Assembly: GCF_008370255.1 (NCBI RefSeq)
Contig: NZ_SEUI01000006.1
Location: 101,207-165,206, forward strand
DNA length: 64,000 bases
Direction: 5' to 3'
Source: Pseudoalteromonas sp. FUC4
GTDB lineage: Bacteria; Pseudomonadota; Gammaproteobacteria; Enterobacterales; Alteromonadaceae
Of the stretch, positions 8,533 to 20,681 are shown one piece after another (position 1 is the first letter of the stretch; the number at the start of each line of letters is the position of its first letter). Below the pieces are notes generated by a model. That model was not told the origin of the DNA. It ran no database searches and saw nothing but the letters and a program-made list of their open reading frames with translations. A program made the translations under genes and the position numbers.

Positions 8533-9003
8533 TTAATTTGCGTGATTAGAAAACAAGTTATCAATAAGCTCATCTTCAAGTGCAAAGCGTGCTTCTAATG
8601 CCTCACCAATAACAGACAAGTCATCATCAAAACCCTTTAACAAGTCTTCTTTGTCTACTTCAGCGTACTTATCATTAAAATCAAGCGCCACATCGGTTGT
8701 ACTAGAAATACGCGGGTAAATAGAGTTTGCAAGCTCTTGGCTCTGTAAGCCCTTTTTTTCACATGCTTTTGCAATATCGTCATATACTTCAAAATGGCCT
8801 GCAGATAGGTAATCCATTAAAAGTTGGCAAAATGATTCAATTAGTTTTGGTTCTGGCAATGCTTGATCTTGCTTTTCGTACGGCGTAAAGCCTGCAATTT
8901 TGCAGTAAAGTACAATAAGTTCTTGGCGTTCGTTTAGCCATTTATCAATTACTGTGTGGCTACCACCCCATTTTTGTTGAGCTTTTTCTACACGCGTCAG
9001 CAT
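8533..9003 (-). CDS. rsd: Rsd/AlgQ family anti-sigma-70 factor
   Basis: A 156-residue helical protein of the Rsd family, which binds RpoD region 4 and modulates sigma competition in stationary phase. Family blocks seen are KWLNERQELIVLYCKIAG, LMDYLSAGHFEVYDD and IGEALEARFALEDELI. The position beside hemE matches E. coli (rsd-nudC-hemE), except that nudC is absent here. Confidence 0.9.
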   Translation of the reverse strand: MLTRVEKAQQKWGGSHTVIDKWLNERQELIVLYCKIAGFTPYEKQDQALPEPKLIESFCQLLMDYLSAGHFEVYDDIAKACEKKGLQSQELANSIYPRISSTTDVALDFNDKYAEVDKEDLLKGFDDDLSVIGEALEARFALEDELIDNLFSNHAN

Positions 9004-9164
9004 AACTGTTCTCCTAGCTGGGTTGGTCTTTCAATTAGAATATAATAAGTTTATGTACATCAAGATATATTTAATTTGCGCGTATATCAACAAGTAAAGT
9101 TGAGCTACTTTGAGGGGTGTACCTTTTTATATAATCTAAGGCGAGAGATTTTATTTTAGGCAAG

Positions 9165-9187
9165 AAAAAACCACCAGTTACGGTGGT
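9165..9187 (-). terminator. Orphan leftward terminator upstream of rsd
   Basis: ACCACC (9170-9175) pairs with GGTGGT (9182-9187). On the minus strand the stem is followed by TTTTTTCTTG. It lies before the rsd start, so it cannot end rsd, and the only transcript it could end would start in 9190-9480. See the finding on a candidate small RNA. Confidence 0.6.
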
Positions 9188-9415
9188 CTAATTTCTTTCA
9201 GTGACTTGTTATAACAAGCTTTCTTATTTTTATGAGATGATTTTTATTGTTATTATTTTAAAACATTTATTTTTATTGTTTTAAGATTTTTATTATTGTT
9301 TTTGTTAACGCGGGACAAACAATAACAAGGTTTTTGTAATGTTGCAAACATATTAATAAAAAGTTTTAAATGTTATTTATTTTTGTTTGTTTTATAGTCA
9401 AAAGGGATTTAAAAA

Positions 9416-9479
9416 CTCCATTCTATTGATCTACCTCTAGGTAAAGCTGTTTTCGTCCCTAAGCAATAGAGGGTCGGAG
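9416..9479 (+). promoter_or_regulatory. Foldable leader element upstream of hemE
   Basis: CTCC (9416-9419) and CTATTG (9423-9428) can pair with CAATAG (9464-9469) and GGAG (9476-9479), forming an interrupted stem that encloses a second dyad TACCT / AGGTA. I do not recognise a known RNA family. The paired GGAG is close to an in-frame ATG at 9483. Confidence 0.35.
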
Positions 9480-9533
9480 AATATGGTGGTACAATCTTGT
9501 ACAATTTATACAAGTCTTAGGATCATTTACGCC

Positions 9534-10598
9534 ATGAGCGAATTAAAAAACGACCGTTATTTACGTGCACTTGCAAAACAACCTGTTGATGTAACTCCGG
9601 TATGGATGATGCGCCAAGCAGGACGCTATTTACCAGAGTATCGCGCTACACGTGCACAAGCGGGCGATTTTATGAGCCTGTGCCGTAATGCTGAGCTTGC
9701 ATGTGAAGTTACACTGCAGCCTCTACGTCGCTACCCGTTAGATGCCGCTATATTATTTAGTGATATTTTAACGATTCCAGATGCGATGGGTTTAGGTCTG
9801 TACTTTGAAACTGGCGAAGGCCCTAAGTTCGAACGTCCTATTTCATCTCTTGCTGATGTTAAAAAAATTCCAAAGTTAGACCCTACAGACGAGCTTGGCT
9901 ACGTAATGAACGCAGTAAGCACTATTCGTCGTGAACTTAAAGGTGAAGTACCACTCATTGGTTTTTCTGGTTCACCGTGGACACTTGCAACATACATGGT
10001 TGAAGGCGGTAGCAGCAAAGTATTTGGTAAAATCAAAAAAATGGCGTTTGCAGAGCCGCAAACACTTCATTTATTACTCGATAAGTTAGCTGATTCAGTT
10101 ATTGATTACTTAAATGCTCAAATTAAAGCTGGCGCGCAATCGCTAATGGTATTTGATTCATGGGGTGGTGTATTAAGCCCGCGCGATTACAACGAGTTTT
10201 CACTGCAATATATGCATAAAATTGTAGATGGCTTAATTCGTGAGTACGACGGTCGTAAAGTACCGGTTACTTTGTTCACTAAAAATGGTGGTCAATGGAT
10301 TGAAGCTATTGCGGCAACAGGCTGTGATGCAATCGGTCTTGATTGGACTATTAATATTAGCGACGCTAAGCGCCGCGTGGGTGATAAAGTTGCTCTACAA
10401 GGTAATATGGACCCATCTATGTTACACGGTACACCAGAGCGTATTCGCCAAGAAGTAGGCACTATTTTAGAAGACTTTGGTACAGGCAATGGCCACGTGT
10501 TTAACTTAGGCCACGGTATTACACCAGATGTAGATCCTGAAAATGCTGGCGTATTCATTAATGCAGTACACGAGCTAAGTGCTAAATATCACAAATAA
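9534..10598 (+). CDS. hemE: Uroporphyrinogen decarboxylase
   Basis: A 354-residue cytosolic enzyme, the same length as E. coli HemE. It decarboxylates the four acetate side chains of uroporphyrinogen III to give coproporphyrinogen III in haem synthesis. The signature [16 protein letters not shown], the catalytic-site [14 protein letters not shown] and the C-terminal [10 protein letters not shown] are intact. I chose the ATG at 9534 ([13 protein letters not shown], matching the family start) with AGGA upstream. An in-frame ATG at 9483 would add 17 unrelated residues. A terminator follows directly. Confidence 0.95.
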   Translation: MSELKNDRYLRALAKQPVDVTPVWMMRQAGRYLPEYRATRAQAGDFMSLCRNAELACEVTLQPLRRYPLDAAILFSDILTIPDAMGLGLYFETGEGPKFERPISSLADVKKIPKLDPTDELGYVMNAVSTIRRELKGEVPLIGFSGSPWTLATYMVEGGSSKVFGKIKKMAFAEPQTLHLLLDKLADSVIDYLNAQIKAGAQSLMVFDSWGGVLSPRDYNEFSLQYMHKIVDGLIREYDGRKVPVTLFTKNGGQWIEAIAATGCDAIGLDWTINISDAKRRVGDKVALQGNMDPSMLHGTPERIRQEVGTILEDFGTGNGHVFNLGHGITPDVDPENAGVFINAVHELSAKYHK

Positions 10599-10617
10599 TG
10601 TGTTTTATGCATCAATA

Positions 10618-10652
10618 ATAAAAAAGCCCGCTTAATAGCGGGCTTTTTTTTA
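10618..10652 (+). terminator. Terminator between hemE and sthA
   Basis: AAAAAAGCCCGCT and AGCGGGCTTTTTTT flank a short loop. The stem is symmetrical with T runs on both strands, so it can serve both convergent genes. Confidence 0.9.
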
Positions 10653-10668
10653 CTTTATCCAAATACAA

Positions 10669-12105
10669 TTATTTAAATAAGCGATTTAAACCATTTAATG
10701 CCGCAACACGGTAGGCTTCAGCCATCGTTGGATAGTTAAATGTGGTATTTACAAAGTAGTCGATATTATTGCCGCCATTTTTTTGCTCCATAATAGCTTG
10801 GCCAATGTGGACAATTTCAGAGGCACGTTCGCCAAAACAATGTACGCCAAGTACTTCTTTGGTTTCGGTGTGGAATAATATTTTTAAACTACCTACTTCA
10901 GTACCAGCAATTTGCGCGCGAGCCAAATGCTTAAACTGAGCACGGCCAACTTCATACGGTACTTTAGCGGCTGTAAGCTCTTGCTCGGTTTTACCGACTG
11001 AACTCATTTCTGGAATGGTATAAATACCAGCCGGAATATCAACAATCAGCCTGTCATCGCAGTTACCACATGCAATTGCATCAGCAGCTATACGACCTTG
11101 GTCAAACGCCGCACTTGCAAGGCTTGGATAGCCAATTACATCACCTACAGCGTAAACGTTATCAATTTCTGTTTGATATGTTTCGTTAACTTTTAATTGG
11201 CCACGGCTATCGGCTTTTAAACCAATGGCTTCAAGGTTTAGTGTGTCAGTGTTACCAGTTCGGCCATTAGCAAATAAAATACAGTCAGCTTTTACGCGTT
11301 TACCTGATTTTAAATGCATAATAACGCAGTCGTCACGGGTCTCAATTCGGTCAAACTCTTCATTGTGACGTATAACAATACCGCTATTCCAAAAGTGATA
11401 GCTAAGTGCGTCAGATATTTCTGCATCCATAAAAGCAAGTAGTCGGTCGCGTGTATTAACCAAATCAACTTTAGCGCCTAAACCTTTAAATATTGACGCG
11501 TACTCACAACCAATTACACCTGCACCATAAATCAGTACACGATGAGGGTCGTGTTCAAGGCCTAGTATCGTATCGCTTTCGTAAATACGAGAATGCGTAA
11601 AATCTACCTCTGGTGGGCGATAAGGGCGCGAACCCGTTGCTATAACAATCGTTTTAGCAGTCAGCCGCTCAGTAGAGCCATCATTTCTTTTTACTTCAAT
11701 TGTGTGCTTATCTACAAAGCTCGCATCACCTTGAAACATATGAATGCGGTTACGATCGTAAAAGCTACTACGTAAATTAGATTGCTTAGAAATAACAGAA
11801 CTTGCGTGACGTAAAATATCAGGAAATGTTAAGCGGCTAGGGCGCTCACCAACATTAAATAATGGATTTGCTTTGTATTCAATATAGCGGCTAACAGAGT
11901 GGCGAAGCGCTTTTGAAGGAATTGTTCCCCAATGCACACAACCGCCACCAACTGATTCTTGGCGTTCAATAACCGCTACTTTTTTGTCATTTTTTGAAAG
12001 GTTCATGGCGGTACCTTCACCGCCAGGACCCGTACCAATAATTATTGCATCATATTGGTATGTCACGGGTACTTTTTTTTGTTCTGGTTGTTTGGCCACA
12101 GCCAC
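10669..12105 (-). CDS. sthA: Soluble pyridine nucleotide transhydrogenase (Si-specific)
   Basis: A 478-residue FAD flavoprotein that interconverts NADPH and NADH in the cytosol. The FAD-binding GTGPGGEG lies near residue 24, followed by [17 protein letters not shown]. As in other SthA proteins, the second redox cysteine of the dihydrolipoamide dehydrogenase family is replaced (Thr). An NAD(P) site [13 protein letters not shown] and the C-terminal [18 protein letters not shown] complete it. In E. coli sthA is next to fabR; here a desaturase gene lies between them, 7 bases upstream of sthA and probably co-transcribed with it. Confidence 0.95.
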   Translation of the reverse strand: MAVAKQPEQKKVPVTYQYDAIIIGTGPGGEGTAMNLSKNDKKVAVIERQESVGGGCVHWGTIPSKALRHSVSRYIEYKANPLFNVGERPSRLTFPDILRHASSVISKQSNLRSSFYDRNRIHMFQGDASFVDKHTIEVKRNDGSTERLTAKTIVIATGSRPYRPPEVDFTHSRIYESDTILGLEHDPHRVLIYGAGVIGCEYASIFKGLGAKVDLVNTRDRLLAFMDAEISDALSYHFWNSGIVIRHNEEFDRIETRDDCVIMHLKSGKRVKADCILFANGRTGNTDTLNLEAIGLKADSRGQLKVNETYQTEIDNVYAVGDVIGYPSLASAAFDQGRIAADAIACGNCDDRLIVDIPAGIYTIPEMSSVGKTEQELTAAKVPYEVGRAQFKHLARAQIAGTEVGSLKILFHTETKEVLGVHCFGERASEIVHIGQAIMEQKNGGNNIDYFVNTTFNYPTMAEAYRVAALNGLNRLFK

Positions 12106-12112
12106 TCCTAAA

Positions 12113-13246
12113 TTAATTAAAAGAGGCTTTTAATAACCTCGCATTAAGTGCTAGCCATGCCTGTTTTTGATTTTCCCAGGCGGCTTCCAACTCATGGTAT
12201 TGTGCCATTAATGCTGAGCGTTCACACTGCTTTGCCATGTTATTTTTTTTAACTTCTAACACTTGTTTTTGTAGTGAACAATAATTTTGCAGTTTTTTCA
12301 GCAGTAAATCGTACTCTTGTTGTAATAATGTAATCTTATCTTGTGCTAAAGGCAATTTTGCAAGACGCGTTTGCGTTTTGCTCATTAGCGTTTCGGCCTT
12401 CGCTTTTTCTATACGTTCAACAGGTGTACGCTTTAACTTATTGGCTAAACCAACAGCTGCTAAAGAGCGGATCATCCATTTTGTTGGATCGTAATGAAAC
12501 CATTTAATACCGTTACGGTAGTCGCTTGCAAAAATATGGTGGAAGTTGTGATACCCCTCACCGTATGTAAATAACGCTAAAAAGCCGTTATCGCGTGCCG
12601 TATTTTTTTCGGTATATGGGCGAGAGCCCCAAATATGTGCAACCGAATTTATAAAAAAGGTAAAGTGTTGGCTTAGTACTAAGCGTAGTAAACCTGCAAG
12701 AATTAGCATACCCCACACATCACCAACTAATAAACCAAGTGCAAGAGGTAAACCTACGTTCATAGCAATAGCTAGTTTTAAGTAGTGCTTATGTTGCCAC
12801 ATAACGACTTTATTTCGTTGTAAATCACGACAATTACTATAGTCGTTGTAGCTATCGCCTTGGTAGTCACGTAACATCCAGCCGATATGGCTATACCAAA
12901 AACCATTGGTAGCCGCGTAAGGGTCTTTTATTGGGTCGTCAACTTGACCGTGATGTATACGGTGATCGCTACTCCAATGCAATGCACTGTTTTGCAGCGC
13001 AAAAGCACCGCCAAGCGCAAAAATAAATTCAACAGCAGGGTGTGCGTTATAGGTTTTATGTGCCCATAATCGGTGGTAGCCGGCAGTAATTGATAAGCCT
13101 GCATAAAACATGCAGCCTACAAAAGCAATCCAATGCGCGCTGGTAAATCCGTAGCTAATGGCGTACCAAGGTACAAGTGTGGCAGCCGCCAAAAAGGTTA
13201 GGCTAAAAAATAGGACGTTTGTCCAAATAATCGGTGGTTTATTCAT
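12113..13246 (-). CDS. Membrane acyl-CoA/acyl-lipid delta-9-type fatty acid desaturase with C-terminal coiled coil
   Basis: An integral-membrane di-iron desaturase that introduces a cis double bond into saturated fatty acyl chains. The three histidine boxes are present: HRLWAH, HRIHH (within [14 protein letters not shown]) and HNFHH (within GEGYHNFHH), between four hydrophobic spans. About 100 residues after the catalytic domain are charged and heptad-like ([16 protein letters not shown] onward), an extension beyond the usual length. The ATG at 13246 has GAG upstream; a TTG nine bases earlier is less likely. A FabR-type palindrome sits 13 bases before the start, so repression by the neighbouring FabR is likely. 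Confidence 0.9.
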   Translation of the reverse strand: MNKPPIIWTNVLFFSLTFLAAATLVPWYAISYGFTSAHWIAFVGCMFYAGLSITAGYHRLWAHKTYNAHPAVEFIFALGGAFALQNSALHWSSDHRIHHGQVDDPIKDPYAATNGFWYSHIGWMLRDYQGDSYNDYSNCRDLQRNKVVMWQHKHYLKLAIAMNVGLPLALGLLVGDVWGMLILAGLLRLVLSQHFTFFINSVAHIWGSRPYTEKNTARDNGFLALFTYGEGYHNFHHIFASDYRNGIKWFHYDPTKWMIRSLAAVGLANKLKRTPVERIEKAKAETLMSKTQTRLAKLPLAQDKITLLQQEYDLLLKKLQNYCSLQKQVLEVKKNNMAKQCERSALMAQYHELEAAWENQKQAWLALNARLLKASFN

Positions 13247-13259
13247 AATTCTCAATCTC

Positions 13260-13277
13260 AGCGTACAACTGTAAGCT
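13260..13277. promoter_or_regulatory. FabR-type operator
   Basis: AGCGTACA-AC-TGTAAGCT is an 18-bp palindrome with one mismatched pair. It resembles the palindrome I recall as the E. coli FabR operator (arms AGCGTACA and TGTACGCT). It lies in the divergent region between the desaturase start (13246) and fabR (13373), so it could control both genes. Confidence 0.75.
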
Positions 13278-13372
13278 AAAATAGTATTTCAAACTCTCGT
13301 CGTCAAGTATTAGACTGTACAATTGAGCTAATATCACTAAATATTCATATAAAATAATTCAGGGAGCTGTTG

Positions 13373-13996
13373 ATGTCGGGTGTTAGAGCGCAACAGAAAC
13401 AAAAAACACGACAGGCGTTAATTCAAGCGGCATTTAATCAGCTGAGTGCTGATCATAGTTTTTCGAATTTAAGTTTACGCGAAGTAGCACGAGAAGCCGG
13501 TATTGCCCCAACGTCTTTTTATCGCCATTTTAAAGACATGGATGAGCTAGGTTTAACCATGGTAGACGAAGCCGGTTTAACCCTTCGCCAACTAATGCGT
13601 CAAGCACGTAGGCGAATAGCGAACGATGGCGGCAGTGTTATAAATACCTCAGTGGTTACGTTTATGGAGTTTATTGATAACTCAAGTAACCAATTTAGGT
13701 TGTTGCTGCGAGAACGCTCTGGGACTTCTAAAGCATTTAGAGCCGCTGTAGCCCGCGAGGTAAAACATTTTATTTTAGAGTTGGCTCATTATTTAGAAAG
13801 TGAAACTAAGTGCAACGCTATGCATGCCTATATTCAGGCGGAATCTATGGTAACGCTCGTATTTAATGCGGGTGCAGAAGCGCTCGATATAGAAGGGTTG
13901 CAACGCGACGAATTAATTGAGCGCGTTATTTGGCAATTACGTTATATTACTCGTGGGGCCGGGCATTACGTAAGAGAAACGACTAAAGAAGCATAG
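13373..13996 (+). CDS. fabR: TetR-family repressor of unsaturated fatty acid synthesis
   Basis: A 207-residue TetR-family regulator. The N-terminal helix-turn-helix reads [20 protein letters not shown], essentially identical to E. coli FabR, followed by [20 protein letters not shown] and FNAGAEALD in the ligand domain. FabR senses the acyl-thioester pool and represses fabA/fabB; here it also appears to control the adjacent desaturase. AGGGAG precedes the ATG at 13373 by 6 bases; the overlapping TTG at 13370 is not needed. Confidence 0.93.
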   Translation: MSGVRAQQKQKTRQALIQAAFNQLSADHSFSNLSLREVAREAGIAPTSFYRHFKDMDELGLTMVDEAGLTLRQLMRQARRRIANDGGSVINTSVVTFMEFIDNSSNQFRLLLRERSGTSKAFRAAVAREVKHFILELAHYLESETKCNAMHAYIQAESMVTLVFNAGAEALDIEGLQRDELIERVIWQLRYITRGAGHYVRETTKEA

Positions 13997-14163
13997 CTTA
14001 AAAAAATTGCAAAAAGTTAATATAAGCACGGTATATTGCAGTGCTTATTAATTTAAGCGTCACTAGCCACGCATTTGTTATTTCAATTCTTAATAAGCAC
14101 CTAGTTTGAATTAAAAAACCAAATTGAATCATTTTTAAATCTGTTTTGTGGAATTTTTATGCT

Positions 14164-14192
14164 TGCTTCCATCGCTTTGTAATGTTAAAAAT
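14164..14192 (+). promoter_or_regulatory. Possible leu operon promoter
   Basis: TTGCTT, a 17-base spacer and TAAAAA lie about 35 bases before the leader peptide. The match to the sigma-70 consensus is only moderate. Confidence 0.3.
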
Positions 14193-14225
14193 GGGCTTCG
14201 CTGAACACACACACAAGAAAACAAG

Positions 14226-14294
14226 ATGCATATTATTCGTTTAATTACACTAAAACTTAACCTCTTACTGCTATGGCAAGTAAGCGGGGATTAG
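14226..14294 (+). CDS. leuL: leu operon leader peptide
   Basis: A 22-residue reading frame with seven Leu codons, four of them consecutive (residues 13-16, LLLL), followed by Trp-Gln. Codons used are TTA, CTA, CTT, CTC and CTG, so several leucine tRNAs are sensed. It precedes an alternative hairpin pair and a terminator immediately before leuA. Ribosome stalling on the Leu run when leucyl-tRNA is scarce would free GCGGGG (14284-14289). No strong ribosome binding site is seen, only a purine-rich AAGAAAACAAG. Confidence 0.85.
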   Translation: MHIIRLITLKLNLLLLWQVSGD

Positions 14295-14348
14295 TGTGTT
14301 TGCATCGAGTTGAACACTAAAAACCCCGCAATTGCGGGGTTTTTTTTA
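14284..14348 (+). terminator. leu attenuator: antiterminator and terminator
   Basis: The terminator is AAACCCCGC (14321-14329), loop AATT, GCGGGGTTT (14334-14342) and a T run. The left arm CCCCGC (14324-14329) can instead pair with GCGGGG at 14284-14289, which overlaps the last codons of the leader peptide. A third stem, TTAGTGT (14291-14297) with ACACTAA (14314-14320), is perfect over 7 bp. The arrangement gives mutually exclusive structures as in classical amino-acid attenuation. Confidence 0.85.
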
Positions 14349-14401
14349 TCTCGCGGCTGGGATTAATTGAAATTTGGGTAACATAGGAATGAGGGGCAGT
14401 T

Positions 14402-17028
<2,627 letters not shown>

Positions 17029-17040
17029 TAACATATTAAA

Positions 17041-17064
17041 GTTGCAGCACCGTTATGCTGCAAC
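17041..17064 (+). promoter_or_regulatory. Intercistronic hairpin between leuB and leuC
   Basis: GTTGCAGCA, loop CCGTTA, TGCTGCAAC forms a perfect 9-bp stem with no T run. It is a candidate RNA processing or mRNA-stability element inside the operon. Confidence 0.55.
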
Positions 17065-17088
17065 TCAAACAGATTAGGAAATTAGCAA

Positions 17089-18489
17089 GTGGCCCAAACG
17101 TTATACGACAAAATTTGGCAAGCACATACCGTTGCCAGCATAAATGAGCAAACCGATTTACTTTATATTGACCGCCATTTAGTGCATGAAGTTACTTCTC
17201 CGCAGGCTTTTGCAGGTCTACGCGAAAAAAACCGTACTGTACGTTGCCCAGAAAAAACCTTTGCAACGATGGATCATAACGTATCGACTAAAAGCCGATC
17301 ACTTGATGCCGCAAGCGAAGTATCTAAAAACCAATTAATGGCGCTTGATAAAAACTGTAAAGAGTTTGGTATTGTACTTTACGATTTAAACTCAATTAAC
17401 CAAGGCATTGTGCACGTAATGGGGCCAGAGCAGGGTATTACTTTGCCAGGCACAACCATTGTATGTGGCGATAGCCATACCTCTACACATGGTGCGTTTG
17501 GTGCATTAGCGCATGGTATTGGTACGTCTGAGGTTGAGCACGTATTAGCAACGCAAACGCTACAGCAAAAAAAGGCAAAGTCGTTAAAAATTCAAATTAA
17601 CGGCGTGCTTCGTCCAACGGTTACTGCTAAAGATTTAATTATGGCGGTTATTGGCAAGTTAGGTACCGCTGGTGGCACAGGTTATGTTGCTGAATTTTGT
17701 GGTGCAGGCATTGAAGCGCTTTCAATGGAAGCCCGCATGACGCTATGTAATATGAGCATAGAAATGGGTGCAAAAGCGGGTTTAATTGCATCTGACCAAA
17801 TTACTTATGATTATTTAAAAGATCGCCCGTTTGCACCAAAAGGCGCAGATTTTGATGCAGCCGTTGAATATTGGGAAACTTTAAAAACTGATGAAAGCGC
17901 ACACTTTGATTTAGTTGTTGAGCTAAATGCTGACGACATTCAGCCACAAATTACGTGGGGCACAAGCCCAGAGCAAGTAATAGGCGTTGATGAATGCATT
18001 CCAGATCCAGATAAAGAGCCTGATTTAATTAAAGCCGATGCTATTCGCAGCGCACTTAAATACATGGACTTAAAAGCGGGCGATAAATTATCAAGCGCAA
18101 AAGTAGATACAGTCTTTATTGGCTCATGTACTAATAGCCGTATTGAAGATTTACGCGCTGCTGCAAAAATTGTTGAAGGCAAGCAAGTAGTTGCAGGCAT
18201 AGAGGCGTTAATTGTACCAGGCTCTGGCTTAGTTAAAAAACAAGCTGAAGACGAAGGCTTAGCCGATATTTTTAAAGCCGCTGGCTTTGAATGGCGCGAA
18301 CCAGGTTGTTCTATGTGTTTAGCAATGAACGATGACCGCCTAGAAGCAGGCAAGCGTTGTGCATCTACTTCTAACCGTAACTTTGAGGGTCGCCAAGGTC
18401 GTGGTGGGCGTACACATTTAGTTAGTCCTGCAATGGCGGCAGCCGCTGCAATACATGGTCACTTTGTTGATATTAGAGGAGAAGCATAA
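17089..18489 (+). CDS. leuC: 3-isopropylmalate dehydratase large subunit
   Basis: A 466-residue subunit of the 4Fe-4S isopropylmalate isomerase, which works with LeuD. The cluster cysteines are visible in GSCTNSR and in [23 protein letters not shown] and [20 protein letters not shown] are further family blocks. The start is GTG at 17089, preceded by TTAGGA. The TAA overlaps the leuD ATG by one base, so the two subunits are translationally coupled. Confidence 0.96.
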   Translation: MAQTLYDKIWQAHTVASINEQTDLLYIDRHLVHEVTSPQAFAGLREKNRTVRCPEKTFATMDHNVSTKSRSLDAASEVSKNQLMALDKNCKEFGIVLYDLNSINQGIVHVMGPEQGITLPGTTIVCGDSHTSTHGAFGALAHGIGTSEVEHVLATQTLQQKKAKSLKIQINGVLRPTVTAKDLIMAVIGKLGTAGGTGYVAEFCGAGIEALSMEARMTLCNMSIEMGAKAGLIASDQITYDYLKDRPFAPKGADFDAAVEYWETLKTDESAHFDLVVELNADDIQPQITWGTSPEQVIGVDECIPDPDKEPDLIKADAIRSALKYMDLKAGDKLSSAKVDTVFIGSCTNSRIEDLRAAAKIVEGKQVVAGIEALIVPGSGLVKKQAEDEGLADIFKAAGFEWREPGCSMCLAMNDDRLEAGKRCASTSNRNFEGRQGRGGRTHLVSPAMAAAAAIHGHFVDIRGEA

Positions 18490-19088
18490 TGAGCGTATTT
18501 TTTAGTGGCTTAATGGCTCCACTTGATAAGAACAATGTAGATACTGATCAAATTATTCCTAAGCAGTTTTTAACATCAACTAGCCGCGAAGGTTTTGATG
18601 CTGCCTTGTTTTATGATTGGCGTTACTTAGATAATGGTGAGCCAAACCCTGACTTTATTTTAAATCGCCCATGCTACCAAGACGCGCAAATATTATTAAC
18701 GCGCGACAACTTTGGTTGTGGCTCATCTCGAGAGCATGCTCCTTGGGCGCTTAAGCAATATGGTTTTGAAGTGATTTTAGCGGAAAGCTTTGCAGATATT
18801 TTCTTTAATAACTGTGGCAACAACCAAATGTTAGCCATTGCGATACCAGCCGACACGCTTGAGCAGTTGTTTGTACTTAGTGAGCAGCACGACGATATTA
18901 ACATTGAAATCGACCTTGAAAATCAAACACTAACAAGTAGTAAGTTTGCACCAATTAGTTTTGATATTCGTAAAGACGTAAAAGAGCGCTTATTAAGTGG
19001 CTTAGATTTTATTGGTGTAACCGAAACGCTAAACCCACAGATTGATACGTTTGAAAAACAACTAGCAGCTGAGCGCCCTTGGCAGTAA
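18489..19088 (+). CDS. leuD: 3-isopropylmalate dehydratase small subunit
   Basis: A 199-residue swivel-domain subunit. DTDQIIPKQFL and NFGCGSSREHAPWAL bind substrate across the LeuC interface. It is the last gene of leuABCD, coupled to leuC through TAATG and followed by an intrinsic terminator. Confidence 0.95.
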   Translation: MSVFFSGLMAPLDKNNVDTDQIIPKQFLTSTSREGFDAALFYDWRYLDNGEPNPDFILNRPCYQDAQILLTRDNFGCGSSREHAPWALKQYGFEVILAESFADIFFNNCGNNQMLAIAIPADTLEQLFVLSEQHDDINIEIDLENQTLTSSKFAPISFDIRKDVKERLLSGLDFIGVTETLNPQIDTFEKQLAAERPWQ

Positions 19089-19122
19089 TTGTTTAACTTG
19101 TATATAGTAAATTCACGTATTG

Positions 19123-19150
19123 AAAAGCACGGCAATTACCGTGCTTTTTT
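19123..19150 (+). terminator. Terminator after leuD
   Basis: AAAAGCACGG, loop CAATTA, CCGTGCTTTT and a T run. It is also positioned to stop the convergent permease transcript. Confidence 0.88.
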
Positions 19151-19181
19151 GTGGGTAAATATTAGATGTGCTAGATAAGGC

Positions 19182-20681
19182 TTAATGTCTAAAGTCAGCC
19201 ATTAATGCAGGTATACCAGGTAACATGCCTACAATTGCCATTACAGTGGTAAGTAGCACAAACATAATAAGTGGAATCACCCAGCGGCTCATTTTAGTTA
19301 GCTCTGCGCTGCGCTCTTTACAGCCAATAAGCCCTAAGTTATCAAGTAGCATAGTAAGCGACCAACCAAAAGCCGGATTAACCAAGGTCGAAGCAAATAC
19401 CACAATAGCGGCTGATTGCGTTGTTTTGCCTTCGCGCGTCATTTCCATGCCAGCCTCAAGTAGCGGAATAAACACACCTACAATAAGCGCAACACAAAGC
19501 ACAGGTTGCCAAATGGCTAAATCCATAGGGTAACCCCATAAACCAGCAATAATGCAAAATAATGCAGTTAAAATAGCGCCAGCCGGAATAGGGCGTTTAG
19601 CAATAGCAGCAGGCACAATATAAGTACCCCAAGAGGACGCAAAGTTAGCACCGCCGGCAAGTGAGCCAAATGTTTGTCTAACCGATGCGCTCAGCATGGT
19701 GTCGTCGATATTCATTTGTACTTTTTCAGTGCGTTGTGGGTAACTTATTTTTTGAAATACTTGATGGCCTAAAAAATCTGGCGACCACATGGCAACGGCG
19801 AGCACTGCAAATGGGAGTACAACAACAAAGCTTTCAAGCGTTGGTAAACCTAGCATCCAACCCGTGTTTTCGCCCCACCAGTAAGCTGGGTTCATATTTG
19901 GTAAACCCGGTGCAGTATGAAACTCAAACGGTGCACCTAAAGCAAAGGCAACCACACCACCAATAAGGCAGCTTAATGGTACGGCTAACCAACGCTTTTT
20001 AAAGTGCTCTAATAGCGCATACAATAAAATGGTGGCTAAAATAACAATAAACGCAATATGTGCCATATCAATGGCTTCAGCCCAGGCAAACAGCTTTTTA
20101 ACCTGCGAAATAGTACCAATAAAACCTAAATAAATGAGTAGCCCGCCACACACACCTTTACTGGTTAGACGCGCGAGCATACTTCCTCCCTTGGTTATGG
20201 CTAAAATAAAGCCAAAGGCACCAATGAGTAAGCCAAACGCCATAGGGTGACCGCCTGCAGCAACAACAATAGGAATTAACGGAATAAGTGGGCCGTGAGT
20301 ACCAGCCAAGTTGGCTGTAGGTAAAATAAAGCCTGAAAACAAAATGATAAAAATAGAAACAATGAGTAATTCGTAGCGCACGTTTTCTAAAACAAATGCA
20401 TCGCTTAAACCTAGTGGCGCTGCGAAGGTTGCTGCAATAGCGCCCACCATAACGACTTTACCAATAGTGCCCGCCATTGCAGGAATGGTGTCTTCAAATT
20501 CAAATCGGTAATCTCTAAACGGTAAATTAGGGCGCCAACGTTTAGGCTGCATAATTTGTAATTCATGTTCGAGATACTCGTCGCGAGTATTAAACTCTGA
20601 ACTCGGTTTGTGAAGTTGCTCGTAGCTTTGAGCATCCTTGTGCGTGTTTGATGGTGCATCACCGGGTGGTGTAGTTTGCAT
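19182..20681 (-). CDS. DUF3360 family putative inner-membrane permease
   Basis: A 499-residue protein with a hydrophilic N-terminus of about 65 residues (including RRWRPNLPF-like basic text before FRDYRFEFEDTIPAMAG) and roughly eleven hydrophobic spans. The overall layout and motifs such as GTHGPLIPLIPIVVAAGGHP recall the DUF3360 family, which looks like distant relatives of sulfate and nucleobase permeases. The transported compound is unknown. The ATG has GCAGGAG upstream. It is convergent with leuD and has a long upstream gap. The family name is from memory. Confidence 0.75.
   Translation of the reverse strand: MQTTPPGDAPSNTHKDAQSYEQLHKPSSEFNTRDEYLEHELQIMQPKRWRPNLPFRDYRFEFEDTIPAMAGTIGKVVMVGAIAATFAAPLGLSDAFVLENVRYELLIVSIFIILFSGFILPTANLAGTHGPLIPLIPIVVAAGGHPMAFGLLIGAFGFILAITKGGSMLARLTSKGVCGGLLIYLGFIGTISQVKKLFAWAEAIDMAHIAFIVILATILLYALLEHFKKRWLAVPLSCLIGGVVAFALGAPFEFHTAPGLPNMNPAYWWGENTGWMLGLPTLESFVVVLPFAVLAVAMWSPDFLGHQVFQKISYPQRTEKVQMNIDDTMLSASVRQTFGSLAGGANFASSWGTYIVPAAIAKRPIPAGAILTALFCIIAGLWGYPMDLAIWQPVLCVALIVGVFIPLLEAGMEMTREGKTTQSAAIVVFASTLVNPAFGWSLTMLLDNLGLIGCKERSAELTKMSRWVIPLIMFVLLTTVMAIVGMLPGIPALMADFRH

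Larger units (their letters stand above)
9004..9533. other. Long AT-rich intergenic region between rsd and hemE
   Basis: This is 530 bases without a gene. It carries the divergent promoters of rsd and hemE, a leftward terminator at 9165-9187 with no annotated gene to serve, T-rich tracts with repeated TTTTTATTGTT, and a foldable leader just before hemE. No reading frame above noise was found. Confidence 0.6.

Noticed and set aside
9483-9533. Longer HemE starting at ATG 9483
   Set aside because: The 17 extra residues have no counterpart in HemE proteins, and the GGAG is only 3 bases from that ATG; the start at 9534 matches the family.
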